Shown here: positions 51,673 to 62,545 of the stretch, piece after piece
How positions within the stretch are numbered: position 1 is the stretch's first letter
Layout: each line of letters starts with the position of its first letter
Source of the DNA: Dyella ginsengisoli LA-4
Lineage (GTDB): Bacteria; Pseudomonadota; Gammaproteobacteria; Xanthomonadales; Rhodanobacteraceae
Direction: 5' to 3'
NCBI RefSeq assembly: GCF_000334915.1
Contig: NZ_AMSF01000055.1
Location: forward strand, 96,558 to 160,557
Length of the DNA stretch: 64,000 nt
Notes under the pieces: generated by a model
Databases searched by the model: none
Seen by the model: the letters and a program-made list of their open reading frames with translations, nothing else
Told to the model about the DNA's origin: nothing
Position numbers and translations under genes: made by a program

Positions 51673-53348
51673 CAGTATTCCTCGATCAGGCGCGCCGCCA
51701 ATTCGGCCGGCGTGCCGGAAAAGTCGACCAGGTGCTCGGCCATCACTCCGCTGACCATGTCGGCAAAATGTTCGCCCGGGGCATCCTCCACCCAGATCCG
51801 ACCACCACGGTCATGCACGGCCTGACAGCCTGCGACCGCATCGTTGGCCTGCCCGGCGAAAACGATCGCCAGGGCGTCCACGCCGAACACGTTGGCCATG
51901 GCGCTGAAGGTGGCGTCGATGGACGGCGTCGCCGAGGGCGTTGCCTGCGCCGGCTTCAGTTCCATCCGGCCATCGCGCGTGACGCGGAGCTGATGATCGG
52001 CAGGCACCACGATCAGGTCGCCGACCCGGGCCTGCTCGCCCTGCTGGGCGATGCGGCTGTTCAACTTGCAGGACGGCGCGAGCGACTGCAGCAACTCGTC
52101 CACCGGCCGATCGCCCTGATGCTGCACGTGGATGATCGTCGCCCGCATGCCCGCCGGCAGTTGCGACAGGAACGAGCGCACCGAATCGTTGCTGGCGAAC
52201 GTCGCCCCCAGCAGCACGACCCGGCTGAGTCCGCCACTGAGCTCCTCGAGCATCATTTCGCCGCCGCCGACGGGTTCATAGGGCTTCGGCGCGACCGCCT
52301 CTTCCATCGACACCAGCTCGAGCGTCATGCGTGGCTCGACGTGCAGTGTCTCGTCCCCGGACTCCGGCGCCAGGAAATCCAGCGCGCTGATCTTCTCGAT
52401 CCCGAACTCGTCGGCCGAAGGCTTCGGTGAGGCCGGAAGCGGCGGCGGCCCCACGGTATCGTCATCGTCGATCAGCGACCAGCTGTCGGTTCGCTGGAAA
52501 AGCTCGGCGGCGCCACCGGCCGGCGGCGCTGCCGGCACGGCATGGGGACTGTCGTCATCCGCATCGGCCAGCCGCAGCACGTCCTCGATCAGGCCATCAT
52601 CGACGCCATCGGCGGCAGGCGATGCCGGACTTTCCTGCGGGGCCGCTTCGGCGACGCCATCGGTGAAATTGCCGTCGTAGAGCGGCGGATGGTCGTGGGA
52701 ATCGAGCAGCAGCTCGTCGAGCTCGAAGTCGTCCAGCGCATCGTCCCCTTCCGGCGGCTGCGAAGCCGTGACCGGCGCGGTCGCCGTGGCGGCGTCGCCC
52801 GCAGCCGGATCGTCGCCGGGCAGCGGCTCGCCCGAGAGCAACGCCTCCAGTTCCGCTTCGAGCGATTCGGACTCCGCAGCGACTTCGGCATCATGGCCGC
52901 TGGGCAAGCTCTCGTCCTCTGCGGCGCCCCCGGCCCCATGCATTCCGGATTGCATCGCGTCGGGTGATTCCGTAGCGGGGACGTCGGCGACACCCGGCGG
53001 ACGCGGCGGATCGACGTCCTGACTGGCCAGCACCTTGGCCGCCAGGTGACGCGCCCAACGTGCCCTCGCCCAACCGTCGAGCGCGCGGCTGGACTCGGCC
53101 TCGTTGAAAACCACCCGCGGGTGGTCTCCCTCGATCGCCGCATCGAGCCGATCCATCACCTCGTCGACGTCGTCGCCCAGGTTGATGACCACGACGTCGG
53201 CACCGACCCGCTCGACCAATGCACGATCGAGCTCGTCGGGGCCACCTTCGTGGACGATGCGGGCTCCACGCTCCTGCAGCACGTCACGCAGCAGCGTCCC
53301 AAGATCCGTGTCACCGAACAGCAGGACGACGGCCGTACCTTCAGCCAT
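51672..53348 (-). CDS. chpB: ChpB-like CheB-domain protein with altered active site
   Basis: The 558-residue protein has a degenerate receiver-like N-terminus (VVLLFGDTDLGTLLRDVLQERGARIV), then a 230-residue acidic, low-complexity linker, then a CheB methylesterase domain from about residue 375. In that domain the family G-x-S-x-G-G is replaced by GATFAS, so T383 stands in place of the nucleophilic serine. H410 (VQHQGD) and D503 (FAGQANDAVAGC) are kept. Activity is therefore uncertain. It overlaps chpA by eight bases and chpC by one. Confidence 0.85.
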   Translation of the reverse strand: MAEGTAVVLLFGDTDLGTLLRDVLQERGARIVHEGGPDELDRALVERVGADVVVINLGDDVDEVMDRLDAAIEGDHPRVVFNEAESSRALDGWARARWARHLAAKVLASQDVDPPRPPGVADVPATESPDAMQSGMHGAGGAAEDESLPSGHDAEVAAESESLEAELEALLSGEPLPGDDPAAGDAATATAPVTASQPPEGDDALDDFELDELLLDSHDHPPLYDGNFTDGVAEAAPQESPASPAADGVDDGLIEDVLRLADADDDSPHAVPAAPPAGGAAELFQRTDSWSLIDDDDTVGPPPLPASPKPSADEFGIEKISALDFLAPESGDETLHVEPRMTLELVSMEEAVAPKPYEPVGGGEMMLEELSGGLSRVVLLGATFASNDSVRSFLSQLPAGMRATIIHVQHQGDRPVDELLQSLAPSCKLNSRIAQQGEQARVGDLIVVPADHQLRVTRDGRMELKPAQATPSATPSIDATFSAMANVFGVDALAIVFAGQANDAVAGCQAVHDRGGRIWVEDAPGEHFADMVSGVMAEHLVDFSGTPAELAARLIEEY

Positions 53349-56300
53349 TGGCCAGCTCCATCGCCTTCTGCTCCAGTACCTCGTGGATCTGCGCCAGCAG
53401 GTCGGCCTCCTGGTAAGGCTTGCCGAGGTAGCGGTCCACGCCCAGATCGAACGCGCGCTGGCGGTGTTTCTCGCCCGTGCGCGAAGTGATCATGATGATC
53501 GGCACATCGCGCAGGCGCGGATCCGCCTTCATGTGCTCGGCCAGCTCGTAGCCGTCCATCCGCGGCATTTCGATGTCCAGCAACATCAGGTCCGGCACCC
53601 GCTGCTCGTGCAGCTTCTCCAGCGCGTCGACGCCGTCCTTCGCGGTATTGACCTCGAAGTCGTGGCGCTCGAGCACGCGACCGGTGACCTTGCGCATGGT
53701 GATCGAGTCGTCCACCACCATCACCAGCGGCTTGGTGCGGACCTCCTCCACCACCGGCGCCATCACCGGCGCAAGACCCTCGGCCAGGCGCTGTTCGCGA
53801 CGGGCGATGCCGTGGCGCACCAGCGGCGGCAGGTCGAGAATCATCAGCACCGAGCCGTCGCCCATGATGGTGGCGCCGAGCAGGCCCGGCACCGAACTCA
53901 CCTGCGGGCCGACCGACTTCACCACGATTTCGCGCGAGCCGATCACCGCATCGATGCGGATCGCCGCGCGCAGGTCACCGGCGCGGGTCAGCAGCAGCGG
54001 CAGCTGCGGCTCGTCCGCGGCGTAGCTCGACGGCAGGCCGAGCAGCTCGGCCAGGTCGTGGATGCCGTAGTCCTCGCCGTTGTGCAGGAACGACGGCTCG
54101 TCCGAGGCGAGATGGATCGCCAGCTCGTCCGGAGTGATGCGGGCCACGCCCTGCACCGAGGTCATCGGGATCGCGAAGGTGGATTCGCCGATACGCACCA
54201 GGATCGCCTGGGTCACTGCGAGCGTGAACGGCAGGCGCAGCACGAAGGTGGTGCCCTTGCCCTCCTGCGATTCGATCGACAGCGAGCCACCGAGCTGTTT
54301 GATCTCGTTGGCCACCACGTCCATGCCCACGCCGCGACCGGCCAGCTGGGTCACCGCGCTGGCGGTGGAGAAACCCGGCTGGGTGATCAGGGCGAGCAGC
54401 TGGTCGTCGCTGGGCTTCGCCTCGGCGCGAAGCAGGCCGCGCTCGACGCCGCGCTTGCGGATCGCCTCGCGGTTCAGGCCACGGCCATCGTCGGTGACGC
54501 GGATCACCACCTCGGTGGCTTCGCGGGCGACGCGAATGCGTACCGATCCCTCTTCCGGCTTGCCGGCCTTGCGGCGGTCCTCCGGCGACTCGATGCCGTG
54601 GGCGATCGCGTTGCGCAGCATGTGCTCGAACGGCGCCTTGATGCGGTCGAGCAGGTTGCGGTCCATTTCGCCATGCGCACCCTCGACGAACAGCTGGGCG
54701 CGCTTGCCTTCTTCCTGTGCCGCCTGACGCAGCGTGCGGCGCAGGTTCGGCACCATCGTGTCGAACGGCAGCATGCGGGTCCGCAGCAGACCTTCCTGCA
54801 GGTCGGCGCTCACGCGCGACTGCTGGATCAGCAGCGTCTCGGACTGACGGGTCAGCTCGTCGAGCATGCCCTGGATCGACACAAGGTCGGAGACCGACTC
54901 GGCCAGCGCACGCGAGTACTGCTGCAGCTGCGAGAAGCGGTCCAGCTCGAGCGGATCGAACACTGCCATGCCGGCTTCGCGGTGCTCGCGCTGGAAGCGC
55001 GCGATGATCTGCGCCTCGGTCTCGATCTCCAGCATGCGCAGCTGGCTGCGCAGGCGCACCACCGTCTGGTCCAGTTCGACCAGGTTGAAGCGGTAACCGG
55101 CGACCTGCTGCTCCAGGCGCGAGCGGTAGATGGCCACCTCGCCGGCGTGGTTCACCAGATTGTCGAGCAACTCTGCACGGACGCGGATCTGTTCCTGCGG
55201 CGAGCGCGACTCGTCGTAGCCTTCCGCGACCACGTCGGGCAGCAGTTCCGGCAGGTTCTCCGTTGCCGGAACCGGGGTTGGCGCGGACACCGCCGCGGCA
55301 GCCACCGGCGACTCTTCGTCGCGTTCGACGAGGGCCTCCTCGCCAGCGAGGACGAGCAGCCGGTCGATCATCGCCTGCGGGTAGCGGATGCCCTTGTTCT
55401 GGCCGATCCGCTGCACCAGCGCGTGCAGCTGATCGAAGCCACCCTCGAGTGCGCCGATCAGCGCCGCCGTCTGCTCCGGGTCGCCACTGATCGGCTTCTC
55501 GAGAAGCGTCTCGATCGCGTGCGCCAGGTCGCCCACCGGCACGAAGCCGGCGATGCGGGCACCGCCCTTGAGTGTGTGCAGGTCGCGCTGCAGCACCGGG
55601 ACCTGGGCCAGATCGCCCGGCTCGGCACGCCATTCGGCCAACGCACCGTCGGCGTGGTCGAGGATCTCTCGCGCCTCTTCGGTGAACACTTCCAGCAGGT
55701 CCGGATCGATGTCGCCGTGCCAGAGTTCGCCCGATTCGTCCTCGCTCTCGCCGGCGTCGGGCACCGGCTCGATCGCGACGGGCGCCGCCTCGGCGGCAGG
55801 CTCTGGAACCCGGGCATCGACGGCTTCGGCTTCGGGCTCAGGCTCGCTCTCGGCCACGGGTTCCGCGGCGGGCTCCTGGTCGAACTGAGCGGTGGAATCC
55901 AGCGGTTCGGTGACGTCGTCTTCAGCGGCTTCGAGTGCCTCGTCCGACCCGGCGCCGTCGTCCGGCTCAGCCGTATCGGCAAGACCGGACGACTCGACAA
56001 CCTCGTCGGCTGCGGACGCTTGATCCTCGGGTGCGGCATCGGCCGGGGCGGCTTCCGGCGTCTCGCCGAATTCACGCCCGTCGACCAGCCCGGCGAACAT
56101 GGACGCGAAATCGTCCTCGGCGGCAGGCGGCGCGACCGGCGGCTCCGGCGGGGGCTCGGCCTGTCCGCGCGGGTCGAATGCGTCCAGCGCTGCCAGCATC
56201 TCGCTGGCCAACTGGTCGTGATGGGCGTCTTCCAGCGCCTGGTCACGCTCCGCCTCCTCCGCGGAGGAGGTCTCAGCGGCCTCCGCCTCTTCGTGCGCCT

Positions 56301-59300
56301 CCTCGTCCTCGTGCGCATCGAAGACCGCGTGTGCCACCTGCGGCTCGGGCTGGGCATCACGCAGCTCGTTCAGGCGCGCGATCAACGCGTCGCAATCGGG
56401 CAGCTGGGGATCGGCGGCGTCGAACTGCGCCATCACCTGATCCACCGCATCGGCCGACTGCGCCAACAGGTGCACGCCTTCCGACGACAGCGGGACCCGC
56501 GCGGCGCGCAGGCGCTTGAGCAGACTTTCCAGTGGCGACAGCAACTGGGTCAGCAGGGGAATGTCGACCATGGCGATCGCGCCGTGCAACGTGTGCACCG
56601 CACGCAACAGGCCGTCTTCCACGCGCAGCTCTTCGCTGCTGCGGCTGACGTAGGAGCGGATCGTCTGCAGGTATTGCGCCACCTCGCTGCGCAGGATCTC
56701 CAACAGGACCGAATCCACCGGGGGCAGCACCGGCATCGGAATGCTCTCTTCCGGTGCGGCGGGCGCGGGCGGCGCGGATTCCTCCACATGGGCCAGCGTC
56801 GCCGGCGGGACCTCGGCGGCGGCAGCGGCCGAACGCGGCACGCGGCGACGCACGACCCGGCGAACGGTCTCGCTGCTGGTGGCCAGCAGGGCCGCCAGAT
56901 CCGGGCGCTCCCCGGCGGCAACCTGATCGGCCGCCCGCATGATGCCGCTCAGCGGTGCAGTCGGAGTGCCTTCACCGCTCAGGGCCTGGCGAAGCTGTGG
57001 CAGCGCCTCGATGGCATGGCGCACCACCGCGACGACCCCATCGTGCGGCTCGACGGTATGGTCGAGCACCCGATTGAGCATGTTCTCCACGCGCCAGGCG
57101 AACTCGCCCAGCACGCTCGCGCCGACCAGGCGCCCGGACCCCTTGAGGGTGTGGAACGAACGGCGGATCGGAGTCAGCGCGGCGATCTGCGATGGATCGG
57201 CCAGCCAGGCCTGTTCGGCCTTGATCAGGTTGTCGATCTCTTCCTGCATTTCCTCCAGGAAGATCTCGCGGATGTCGTCGTCGATGCCGTCGGAAGAGTC
57301 CTGGAAACCGGCCTGGGAGGCCAGTGGATCGGAAGCCTGTCGCTGCTCGACGATCTCTTCCTCGACCTCCACCCATTCGTCGCCGCCGTCCGGCGCGGCG
57401 CCATCGGGCATCACCGAGTGCTCGGTCTCTGCCAGGCGCAGGCCGGCCACGTCGTCTGCCGGCTCGGCGGGCGCAGTGGCTTCGCCGATAACAAGTGCCC
57501 CCAGATCATCGCCACCGGCCAGACTGACCGACTCCGACAGCGCCGGCTGGGATGCAAGCTCCTCGTCCAGCCCGGCCAACGCGGAGGGGACTTCATTGAC
57601 GCCATGGTCGCCAGTGGCGGTGCCGTCGGCCTCGTCCATCTCGGCGACCAGCGGCTCGCGTGCGGGCGGCACCGGCCAGTAGCCGAGCATCTGCAGGCTG
57701 TGCTCGGCGACATCGAGGATGTGCTCGAGTCCACCGCGATGCTCACGCGCCGCCTCGAGGTAGTACTCCAAGGCGGCCAGCGCGTCGGCGAGATGATCCA
57801 TCTGGACGCTGCCGGGCACTCGGCGGTCGACCAGCAATTCGTTGCCGATGAAGCGACCGATGCCCTCGGCCAGTTCGGCCGGGCGGCTGTTGGCCAGCAT
57901 GCGCAGGGCGCCGGCCACCTCGTCCATCTGCGCCGGCGCGTCCTTCAGGTGCTGGTGCTGCCATCCGGACTCCACGAAACCGACGATCGCGTCCTTGACG
58001 CGCGTGGTGTTGGAGGTGGCTTCCTGCATCAGCGTGGACAGGATGTGACGGGCCTCGCTGCGCGGCAGCGTCGGCGCTGCCTGCGCGTCGGAGGCCAGCT
58101 CGTCCTCGTTGCTGCCGAGGCTTTCGATGTGATCGTCCAGCGACGCCTCGACATAGAGCAGCGCGCCCGCGACATCGAGCAGCGTCTCGTCTTCCGGCGC
58201 ACGCATGCGGCTGGCGATTTCCTCGAGTACGCGGCGCTGCTCGTTGACCACCCGGCGCGGCACGGTCAGTGCAAGCATGCCCAGCGTGTCGCCGACGCGC
58301 TCGAGCACCTCGCTCTGCGCGGCCAGCTGTGCCGGGTCGGCGTCGCTCTGGCGCAGGAACAGGTCCAGCGCTTCCTTCACGCGCAGCAGGTCGTCCTTCA
58401 GCGCCCGCGACACCGAATCGAGCAGCGCCCGATTGTGGCCGGCCATCGAGCCACGCGCGTGCTCCAGCTCCGCGGCGTCCGGCAGCAGGCTGTCCAGCGC
58501 GTAGGTCCGGCGCAGCAGTTCCATCTGGGGGCTGCGCTGCTTGGCCTGCGCCACGATGAACAACAGCTTCCGGGCCAGATCGTCGGCATCGCCGCCACGC
58601 AGGCTTTCCTCGCCATGCTCGAGCATCTGGCGGATGCTGCGATCGACCTTGCCGATCAGTTGGCGTACTTCGGCCGATTGCTCCTTCAGGCAACCCTGCT
58701 CGAGCCCTTCGACGGTGCCGGCGGCGATCCACCACAGGCGGCGACCGGCAGTGCTGTGGCAGCAGCCGGTGATGGCGTTGAGGGTGTCGCGCATGCCCTG
58801 CAGCTGCTGCGCCGGATTCTGGCCACGGAACCAGCCGAGCAGATGCTGCTGGAAACGCAGACGCAGATCGGCGACCCGGCTGCGCAGCGCGTGTGCCTGG
58901 GCCTCGCTGACCGCCGGCGGCGCCTCGGCCGGCAGCGGGTTGTCCAGCCGAGGGCTGAACAACGCCACCTCGGTCAGCGCGGCCACCTTGCGACTGGCGC
59001 GCAGGTCGTTGAGCAACGGCAGCAGCACCACCGGCACGTCACGATGCCCGCTGGACAGGCGCTCGAGATAGTCCGGCAGCTGCATCAGTCCGCGCATCAG
59101 CGCGGCGTAGGCTTCCTCGCGTTCGGCGACGTGGTCCTCGAGCAGGGCGATGGAGAGCGTCTCCATCTCGTCGGCAACCATCGCCGCGCCGTACAGCTCG
59201 ACCATCTGCAATGTGCCGTGCACCTGGTGCAGGCTGTCCGCGCACGAGCGCATCGCATCCCGGTTGCCCGGATTGTCGACGTACGACTCCAGTGCGTCAC

Positions 59301-59379
59301 GGGCAGCCGCGAGCGTGTCGTCCAGCTCGGGCTTGACCCACTGCAGGGTGGTGAAATCGATGTGGTCTTGAAGTCTCAT
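53341..59379 (-). CDS. chpA: ChpA, multi-Hpt hybrid chemosensory histidine kinase
   Basis: The 2012-residue kinase controls twitching in relatives. Histidine phosphotransfer-like motifs are seen at about residues 52 (LHQVHGTLQMV), 741 (FHTLKGSGRLVG), 930 (VHTLHGAIAMV) and 1267 (LHTLKGGARIAGF); others may be degenerate. A long Pro/Glu/Ala acidic linker lies around 1050-1230. The CheA-type core includes AELLDNLVNHAGEVAIYRSR, HMLRNAIAHGIESPEDR (about 1590) and GRGVGMDVVANEI. A CheW domain follows, then a C-terminal receiver with PLVMVVDDSITMRK (about 1885) and LLDIEMPRMDGYE (about 1932). SD GAGAGG precedes the start. It phosphorylates PilG and PilH and its own receiver. Confidence 0.93.
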   Translation of the reverse strand: MRLQDHIDFTTLQWVKPELDDTLAAARDALESYVDNPGNRDAMRSCADSLHQVHGTLQMVELYGAAMVADEMETLSIALLEDHVAEREEAYAALMRGLMQLPDYLERLSSGHRDVPVVLLPLLNDLRASRKVAALTEVALFSPRLDNPLPAEAPPAVSEAQAHALRSRVADLRLRFQQHLLGWFRGQNPAQQLQGMRDTLNAITGCCHSTAGRRLWWIAAGTVEGLEQGCLKEQSAEVRQLIGKVDRSIRQMLEHGEESLRGGDADDLARKLLFIVAQAKQRSPQMELLRRTYALDSLLPDAAELEHARGSMAGHNRALLDSVSRALKDDLLRVKEALDLFLRQSDADPAQLAAQSEVLERVGDTLGMLALTVPRRVVNEQRRVLEEIASRMRAPEDETLLDVAGALLYVEASLDDHIESLGSNEDELASDAQAAPTLPRSEARHILSTLMQEATSNTTRVKDAIVGFVESGWQHQHLKDAPAQMDEVAGALRMLANSRPAELAEGIGRFIGNELLVDRRVPGSVQMDHLADALAALEYYLEAAREHRGGLEHILDVAEHSLQMLGYWPVPPAREPLVAEMDEADGTATGDHGVNEVPSALAGLDEELASQPALSESVSLAGGDDLGALVIGEATAPAEPADDVAGLRLAETEHSVMPDGAAPDGGDEWVEVEEEIVEQRQASDPLASQAGFQDSSDGIDDDIREIFLEEMQEEIDNLIKAEQAWLADPSQIAALTPIRRSFHTLKGSGRLVGASVLGEFAWRVENMLNRVLDHTVEPHDGVVAVVRHAIEALPQLRQALSGEGTPTAPLSGIMRAADQVAAGERPDLAALLATSSETVRRVVRRRVPRSAAAAAEVPPATLAHVEESAPPAPAAPEESIPMPVLPPVDSVLLEILRSEVAQYLQTIRSYVSRSSEELRVEDGLLRAVHTLHGAIAMVDIPLLTQLLSPLESLLKRLRAARVPLSSEGVHLLAQSADAVDQVMAQFDAADPQLPDCDALIARLNELRDAQPEPQVAHAVFDAHEDEEAHEEAEAAETSSAEEAERDQALEDAHHDQLASEMLAALDAFDPRGQAEPPPEPPVAPPAAEDDFASMFAGLVDGREFGETPEAAPADAAPEDQASAADEVVESSGLADTAEPDDGAGSDEALEAAEDDVTEPLDSTAQFDQEPAAEPVAESEPEPEAEAVDARVPEPAAEAAPVAIEPVPDAGESEDESGELWHGDIDPDLLEVFTEEAREILDHADGALAEWRAEPGDLAQVPVLQRDLHTLKGGARIAGFVPVGDLAHAIETLLEKPISGDPEQTAALIGALEGGFDQLHALVQRIGQNKGIRYPQAMIDRLLVLAGEEALVERDEESPVAAAAVSAPTPVPATENLPELLPDVVAEGYDESRSPQEQIRVRAELLDNLVNHAGEVAIYRSRLEQQVAGYRFNLVELDQTVVRLRSQLRMLEIETEAQIIARFQREHREAGMAVFDPLELDRFSQLQQYSRALAESVSDLVSIQGMLDELTRQSETLLIQQSRVSADLQEGLLRTRMLPFDTMVPNLRRTLRQAAQEEGKRAQLFVEGAHGEMDRNLLDRIKAPFEHMLRNAIAHGIESPEDRRKAGKPEEGSVRIRVAREATEVVIRVTDDGRGLNREAIRKRGVERGLLRAEAKPSDDQLLALITQPGFSTASAVTQLAGRGVGMDVVANEIKQLGGSLSIESQEGKGTTFVLRLPFTLAVTQAILVRIGESTFAIPMTSVQGVARITPDELAIHLASDEPSFLHNGEDYGIHDLAELLGLPSSYAADEPQLPLLLTRAGDLRAAIRIDAVIGSREIVVKSVGPQVSSVPGLLGATIMGDGSVLMILDLPPLVRHGIARREQRLAEGLAPVMAPVVEEVRTKPLVMVVDDSITMRKVTGRVLERHDFEVNTAKDGVDALEKLHEQRVPDLMLLDIEMPRMDGYELAEHMKADPRLRDVPIIMITSRTGEKHRQRAFDLGVDRYLGKPYQEADLLAQIHEVLEQKAMELANG

Positions 59380-59453
59380 GCGCCCCTCTCTGCGGCTGCG
59401 CCTTTAAGGCATAGCGCAACCGGCGAGGTTGCCCCCTGTCGTGAATGCCCGAA

Positions 59454-61484
59454 TCAACCCGGCAGCTTGAAGTGCGCCACCGAGCGGCGCAGATCGCTCG
59501 CCAACTGCGCCAGATAACCGATCGAGTCAGCGGTCTGGCTAGCACCCTGCGAGGTCTGCGAGGTGATTTCCTGGATCGCGTTCATCGACTGGGAGATGTC
59601 GGTCGCCGCCGCGGACTGCTGGCGCGCCGCGGTGGAGATGTTCTGAATCAGTGCGGACAGGTCGTGCGACACGCGCTCGATGTCGCCCAGCGCGCTGCCG
59701 GCGTCCTCGGCCTTGCGGGCTCCGGACACCACCTCGGCAGTGGTCTGCTCCATCGAACTCACCGCCTCGTTGGTGTCGGACTGAATCGCCTGCACCAGCG
59801 TCTCGATGCGCTTGGTCGCGCTCGCCGAGCGTTCGGCGAGGCGCTGCACTTCGTCCGCCACCACCGCGAAACCGCGACCCGCCTCGCCGGCCGAGGCCGC
59901 CTGGATCGCCGCGTTCAACGCGAGGATGTTGGTCTGCTCGGCGATGTCGTTGATCAGTTCCACGATCGAGCCGATTTCCTGGGAGGACTCACCCAGTCGC
60001 TTGATGCGCTTGGAGGTTTCCTGGATCTGGTCGCGGATCGAGTCCATGCCCGAGATCGTCTCGCGCACCACCTCGGCGCCGCGCGAGGCGATCTGCACCG
60101 AGCGCTCGGCCACGTCGGCCGATTCGGCGGAGTCCTTCGACACGTTGTCCATCGAGCTGGCGATCTGGTTGATCGCCGAGGTCGCGGTGCTGATCCGCTG
60201 CGCCTGTGCCTGCGCCGATTCGGCCAGCTGGCGGGCGGTGGTCTGGGTTTCCTGTGCCGACGAGGACACCTGCTCGGAGGTCTCGTTGATGGTGGTCACC
60301 AGGGTGCGCAGCTCGTCGATGGCGTAGTTCACCGAGTCGGCGATCGCGCCGGTGATGTCCTCCGACACGGTGGTCTTCACCGTCAGATCGCCTTCGGCGA
60401 GCGAGCCCATCTCGTCCAGCAGGCGCATGATCGCCTCCTGGTTGCGCTGGTTCAGCTCGGCCGAGTCCTGGAAGCGGCGACGCTGGTCGCGCACCAGCTG
60501 GAACACCAGCAGCAGCGCGAAGGCGACGGTGCCGATCGCGCCGAAGATGCCCCACCACAGGTTCGGGAACAGGCGCCTCAGTGGCAGCTTGCCGATCTGG
60601 TCGGCCAGCTCGTTGGCGCGCAGCAGCACGTTCTGCGAGTCCAGCGAGGCCTGGTTGCCGGCGCTCTTCACGTCGATGATGTTGCCGGCCGCGGACACCA
60701 GTTTGGACACCGGATCCTGCAACTGCGTCCAGCTCTGCTGCATGCCCTTGAGAATCTTCTGCGCGTTGGCGTCGTTCATCGCCCGGATGCCGGCGGCGCT
60801 ATCGCCCTCCAGCAGGCCGTTGAGCACCGTGCCGTAGAGCTGGGCGTCGCGCGCGAGGCCATCGGCGGCGGACTGCGCGGAGTCACCACCCTGCAGCACC
60901 TCCTGCACGCGGCGGATCATGCGGTCGGCCACCAGCATCTGGCGCGAGGAGCCGAGCATCTGGTCGGCGCTGCCGTTGCGCTGCTGCAGGATGTTGACCA
61001 CCTGCTCGGTGCTGGAGTTGAGCAGCGGGATCTGCTTGGAAAGGGTATCGGCACGGCTCGCCGAATCGAGCACGACCGCCTTGTTCGACAGGATCTTGCC
61101 GATATCGCCGTCGAGCTGGGACCAGGCATTCTGCAATGCGGTCACCGCCCGGCCGGCCGGCGAGGCATTGTTGTCCGCGTATGGCTGCATGCCGCCGGCG
61201 GGATCGCCCTTGGTCAACCGCTGCACGGCCGAGTCGATGGCATTGCGCGTGCTGGCCAGCTCCTGGAAGGAGTTGACGTTACCGTCGGCCGACTCGATCG
61301 CGTACTTCGCGGTCTGCTGCGAAAGCACCTGGATCTGCGTGGTCAGGCCAACCGCCTCGCGATCCTCGGCGTTCTTCTGGTTGAGCAGCACGAAGTCCAC
61401 GGCCGCCAAACCGATCGAGATCAGCAGCAGAACGATCAGGCCGGTATAGCCGCGTTCCTTGCCGATGCCCCCTGTAGTGCTCAT
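59454..61484 (-). CDS. pilJ: PilJ, methyl-accepting chemotaxis protein of the Chp system
   Basis: The 676-residue receptor has an N-terminal membrane helix ([21 protein letters not shown]) and two periplasmic PilJ domains (about 40-300). A second helix ([23 protein letters not shown]), a HAMP segment and a long cytoplasmic coiled coil follow. The signalling hairpin contains [38 protein letters not shown]. Length is within a few residues of Pseudomonas PilJ. It senses surface contact or pilin and controls ChpA. Confidence 0.95.
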   Translation of the reverse strand: MSTTGGIGKERGYTGLIVLLLISIGLAAVDFVLLNQKNAEDREAVGLTTQIQVLSQQTAKYAIESADGNVNSFQELASTRNAIDSAVQRLTKGDPAGGMQPYADNNASPAGRAVTALQNAWSQLDGDIGKILSNKAVVLDSASRADTLSKQIPLLNSSTEQVVNILQQRNGSADQMLGSSRQMLVADRMIRRVQEVLQGGDSAQSAADGLARDAQLYGTVLNGLLEGDSAAGIRAMNDANAQKILKGMQQSWTQLQDPVSKLVSAAGNIIDVKSAGNQASLDSQNVLLRANELADQIGKLPLRRLFPNLWWGIFGAIGTVAFALLLVFQLVRDQRRRFQDSAELNQRNQEAIMRLLDEMGSLAEGDLTVKTTVSEDITGAIADSVNYAIDELRTLVTTINETSEQVSSSAQETQTTARQLAESAQAQAQRISTATSAINQIASSMDNVSKDSAESADVAERSVQIASRGAEVVRETISGMDSIRDQIQETSKRIKRLGESSQEIGSIVELINDIAEQTNILALNAAIQAASAGEAGRGFAVVADEVQRLAERSASATKRIETLVQAIQSDTNEAVSSMEQTTAEVVSGARKAEDAGSALGDIERVSHDLSALIQNISTAARQQSAAATDISQSMNAIQEITSQTSQGASQTADSIGYLAQLASDLRRSVAHFKLPG

Positions 61485-61605
61485 GTTCACCTCACCCTTC
61501 CACAACTTGTGGGTTTGCGCGCCAGCCCTGTCAGGTGCCCGAACCCGAGACTTGCCGCCCCTGTTCCGGCGTCGGTGGACGCCGTCCCAACCATGATTCC
61601 GTCCG

Positions 61606-62145
61606 TCAAGCCGCGGCCTGACGGAAATCCGGAGCGCGAACCAGCCGCCCCATGCTGAACAACGCCAGTTTCTGTTCGCCGACACGGTCGTCGACGAAGC
61701 GCGCCAGACGCGGGTCGTCCTCCGGCTCGGCATCGCGGCGCTGGATCTCGTCCACCGTGCGCTGGCCAAACACCTCGTCGACCATCAATGCCACATTGCC
61801 ACCGCCCTGCCGAACGATCAGCAGGCGGGTGCGCTCGGTGACCTGGGTGCGCGCATCGAACAGGAACCGGCCCAGATCGATCACCGGGACCAGGTTGCCG
61901 CGCACGTTGGCCACGCCCAGCAGCCAGGGCTGCGTGCCTGGAACCGTGGTCATCACCGGCACCGCAAGCAGTTCGTTGATCTCGTCGATGCTGCTCACGA
62001 ACAACCGCGAGCCCACGCGATAGCCGATGCCGCGCCACAGACCGGGCGCCTCCATCGTCTGCCGGGTATCGGAGGTATGGGCCAGCGACAGACGCTCGTA
62101 GCGGGCAAGAACCTCGAATGGGGAGAGATTGGCCGCCTCGTTCAT
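61606..62145 (-). CDS. pilI: PilI, CheW-like adaptor
   Basis: The 179-residue protein has the CheW pattern: [47 protein letters not shown] and [23 protein letters not shown]. It links PilJ to ChpA. The start overlaps the pilH stop (ATGA). The 121-base gap to pilJ has no gene. Confidence 0.93.
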   Translation of the reverse strand: MNEAANLSPFEVLARYERLSLAHTSDTRQTMEAPGLWRGIGYRVGSRLFVSSIDEINELLAVPVMTTVPGTQPWLLGVANVRGNLVPVIDLGRFLFDARTQVTERTRLLIVRQGGGNVALMVDEVFGQRTVDEIQRRDAEPEDDPRLARFVDDRVGEQKLALFSMGRLVRAPDFRQAAA

Positions 62146-62513
62146 GCAGCACTCGGCAAAAGGTCGTTGATGCAGGCCAGCAATTCCTTTTCCTTCACCG
62201 GCTTGGTGATGAAGGCCCGGGCACCCTGGCGCAATCCCCAGACACGATCGGTTTCCATCGACTTGGTGGTGATCATCACGATCGGGATGTTCGAGGTCGC
62301 CGGATCGCGCGTCAGCGTACGGGTCGCCTGGAAGCCGTTCATACCCGGCATGATCACGTCCATGATCACCAGGTCCGGCATGTCGCCGCGCACCCGCTCG
62401 ATGCCTTCCTCGGCCGTGCTGACCGCCGAGACGGCATGACCGGCCCCCTCCAGGAGGGTCGTGAAGACCCGCACGTCGGTCGGCGAGTCGTCGATGATGA
62501 GAATCTTTGCCAC
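62142..62513 (-). CDS. pilH: PilH, CheY-like response regulator
   Basis: The 123-residue single-domain regulator has ILIIDDSPTDVRVF, the phospho-acceptor in LVIMDVIMPGMNGFQATR, and KPVKEKE near the end. In Pseudomonas PilH acts on pilus retraction and as a phosphate sink. It comes after pilG with 32 bases between. Confidence 0.93.
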   Translation of the reverse strand: MAKILIIDDSPTDVRVFTTLLEGAGHAVSAVSTAEEGIERVRGDMPDLVIMDVIMPGMNGFQATRTLTRDPATSNIPIVMITTKSMETDRVWGLRQGARAFITKPVKEKELLACINDLLPSAA

Positions 62514-62545
62514 AGGCCTCCCCTCAGACGCCGTAGTCGTGCATG

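Noticed and set aside
53104..59517. A 2137-residue open frame antisense to chpA
   Set aside because: It is a composition artefact of a high-G+C gene. The translation is His/Arg/Leu/Val-repetitive with no domain, whereas the opposite strand encodes a clear ChpA.
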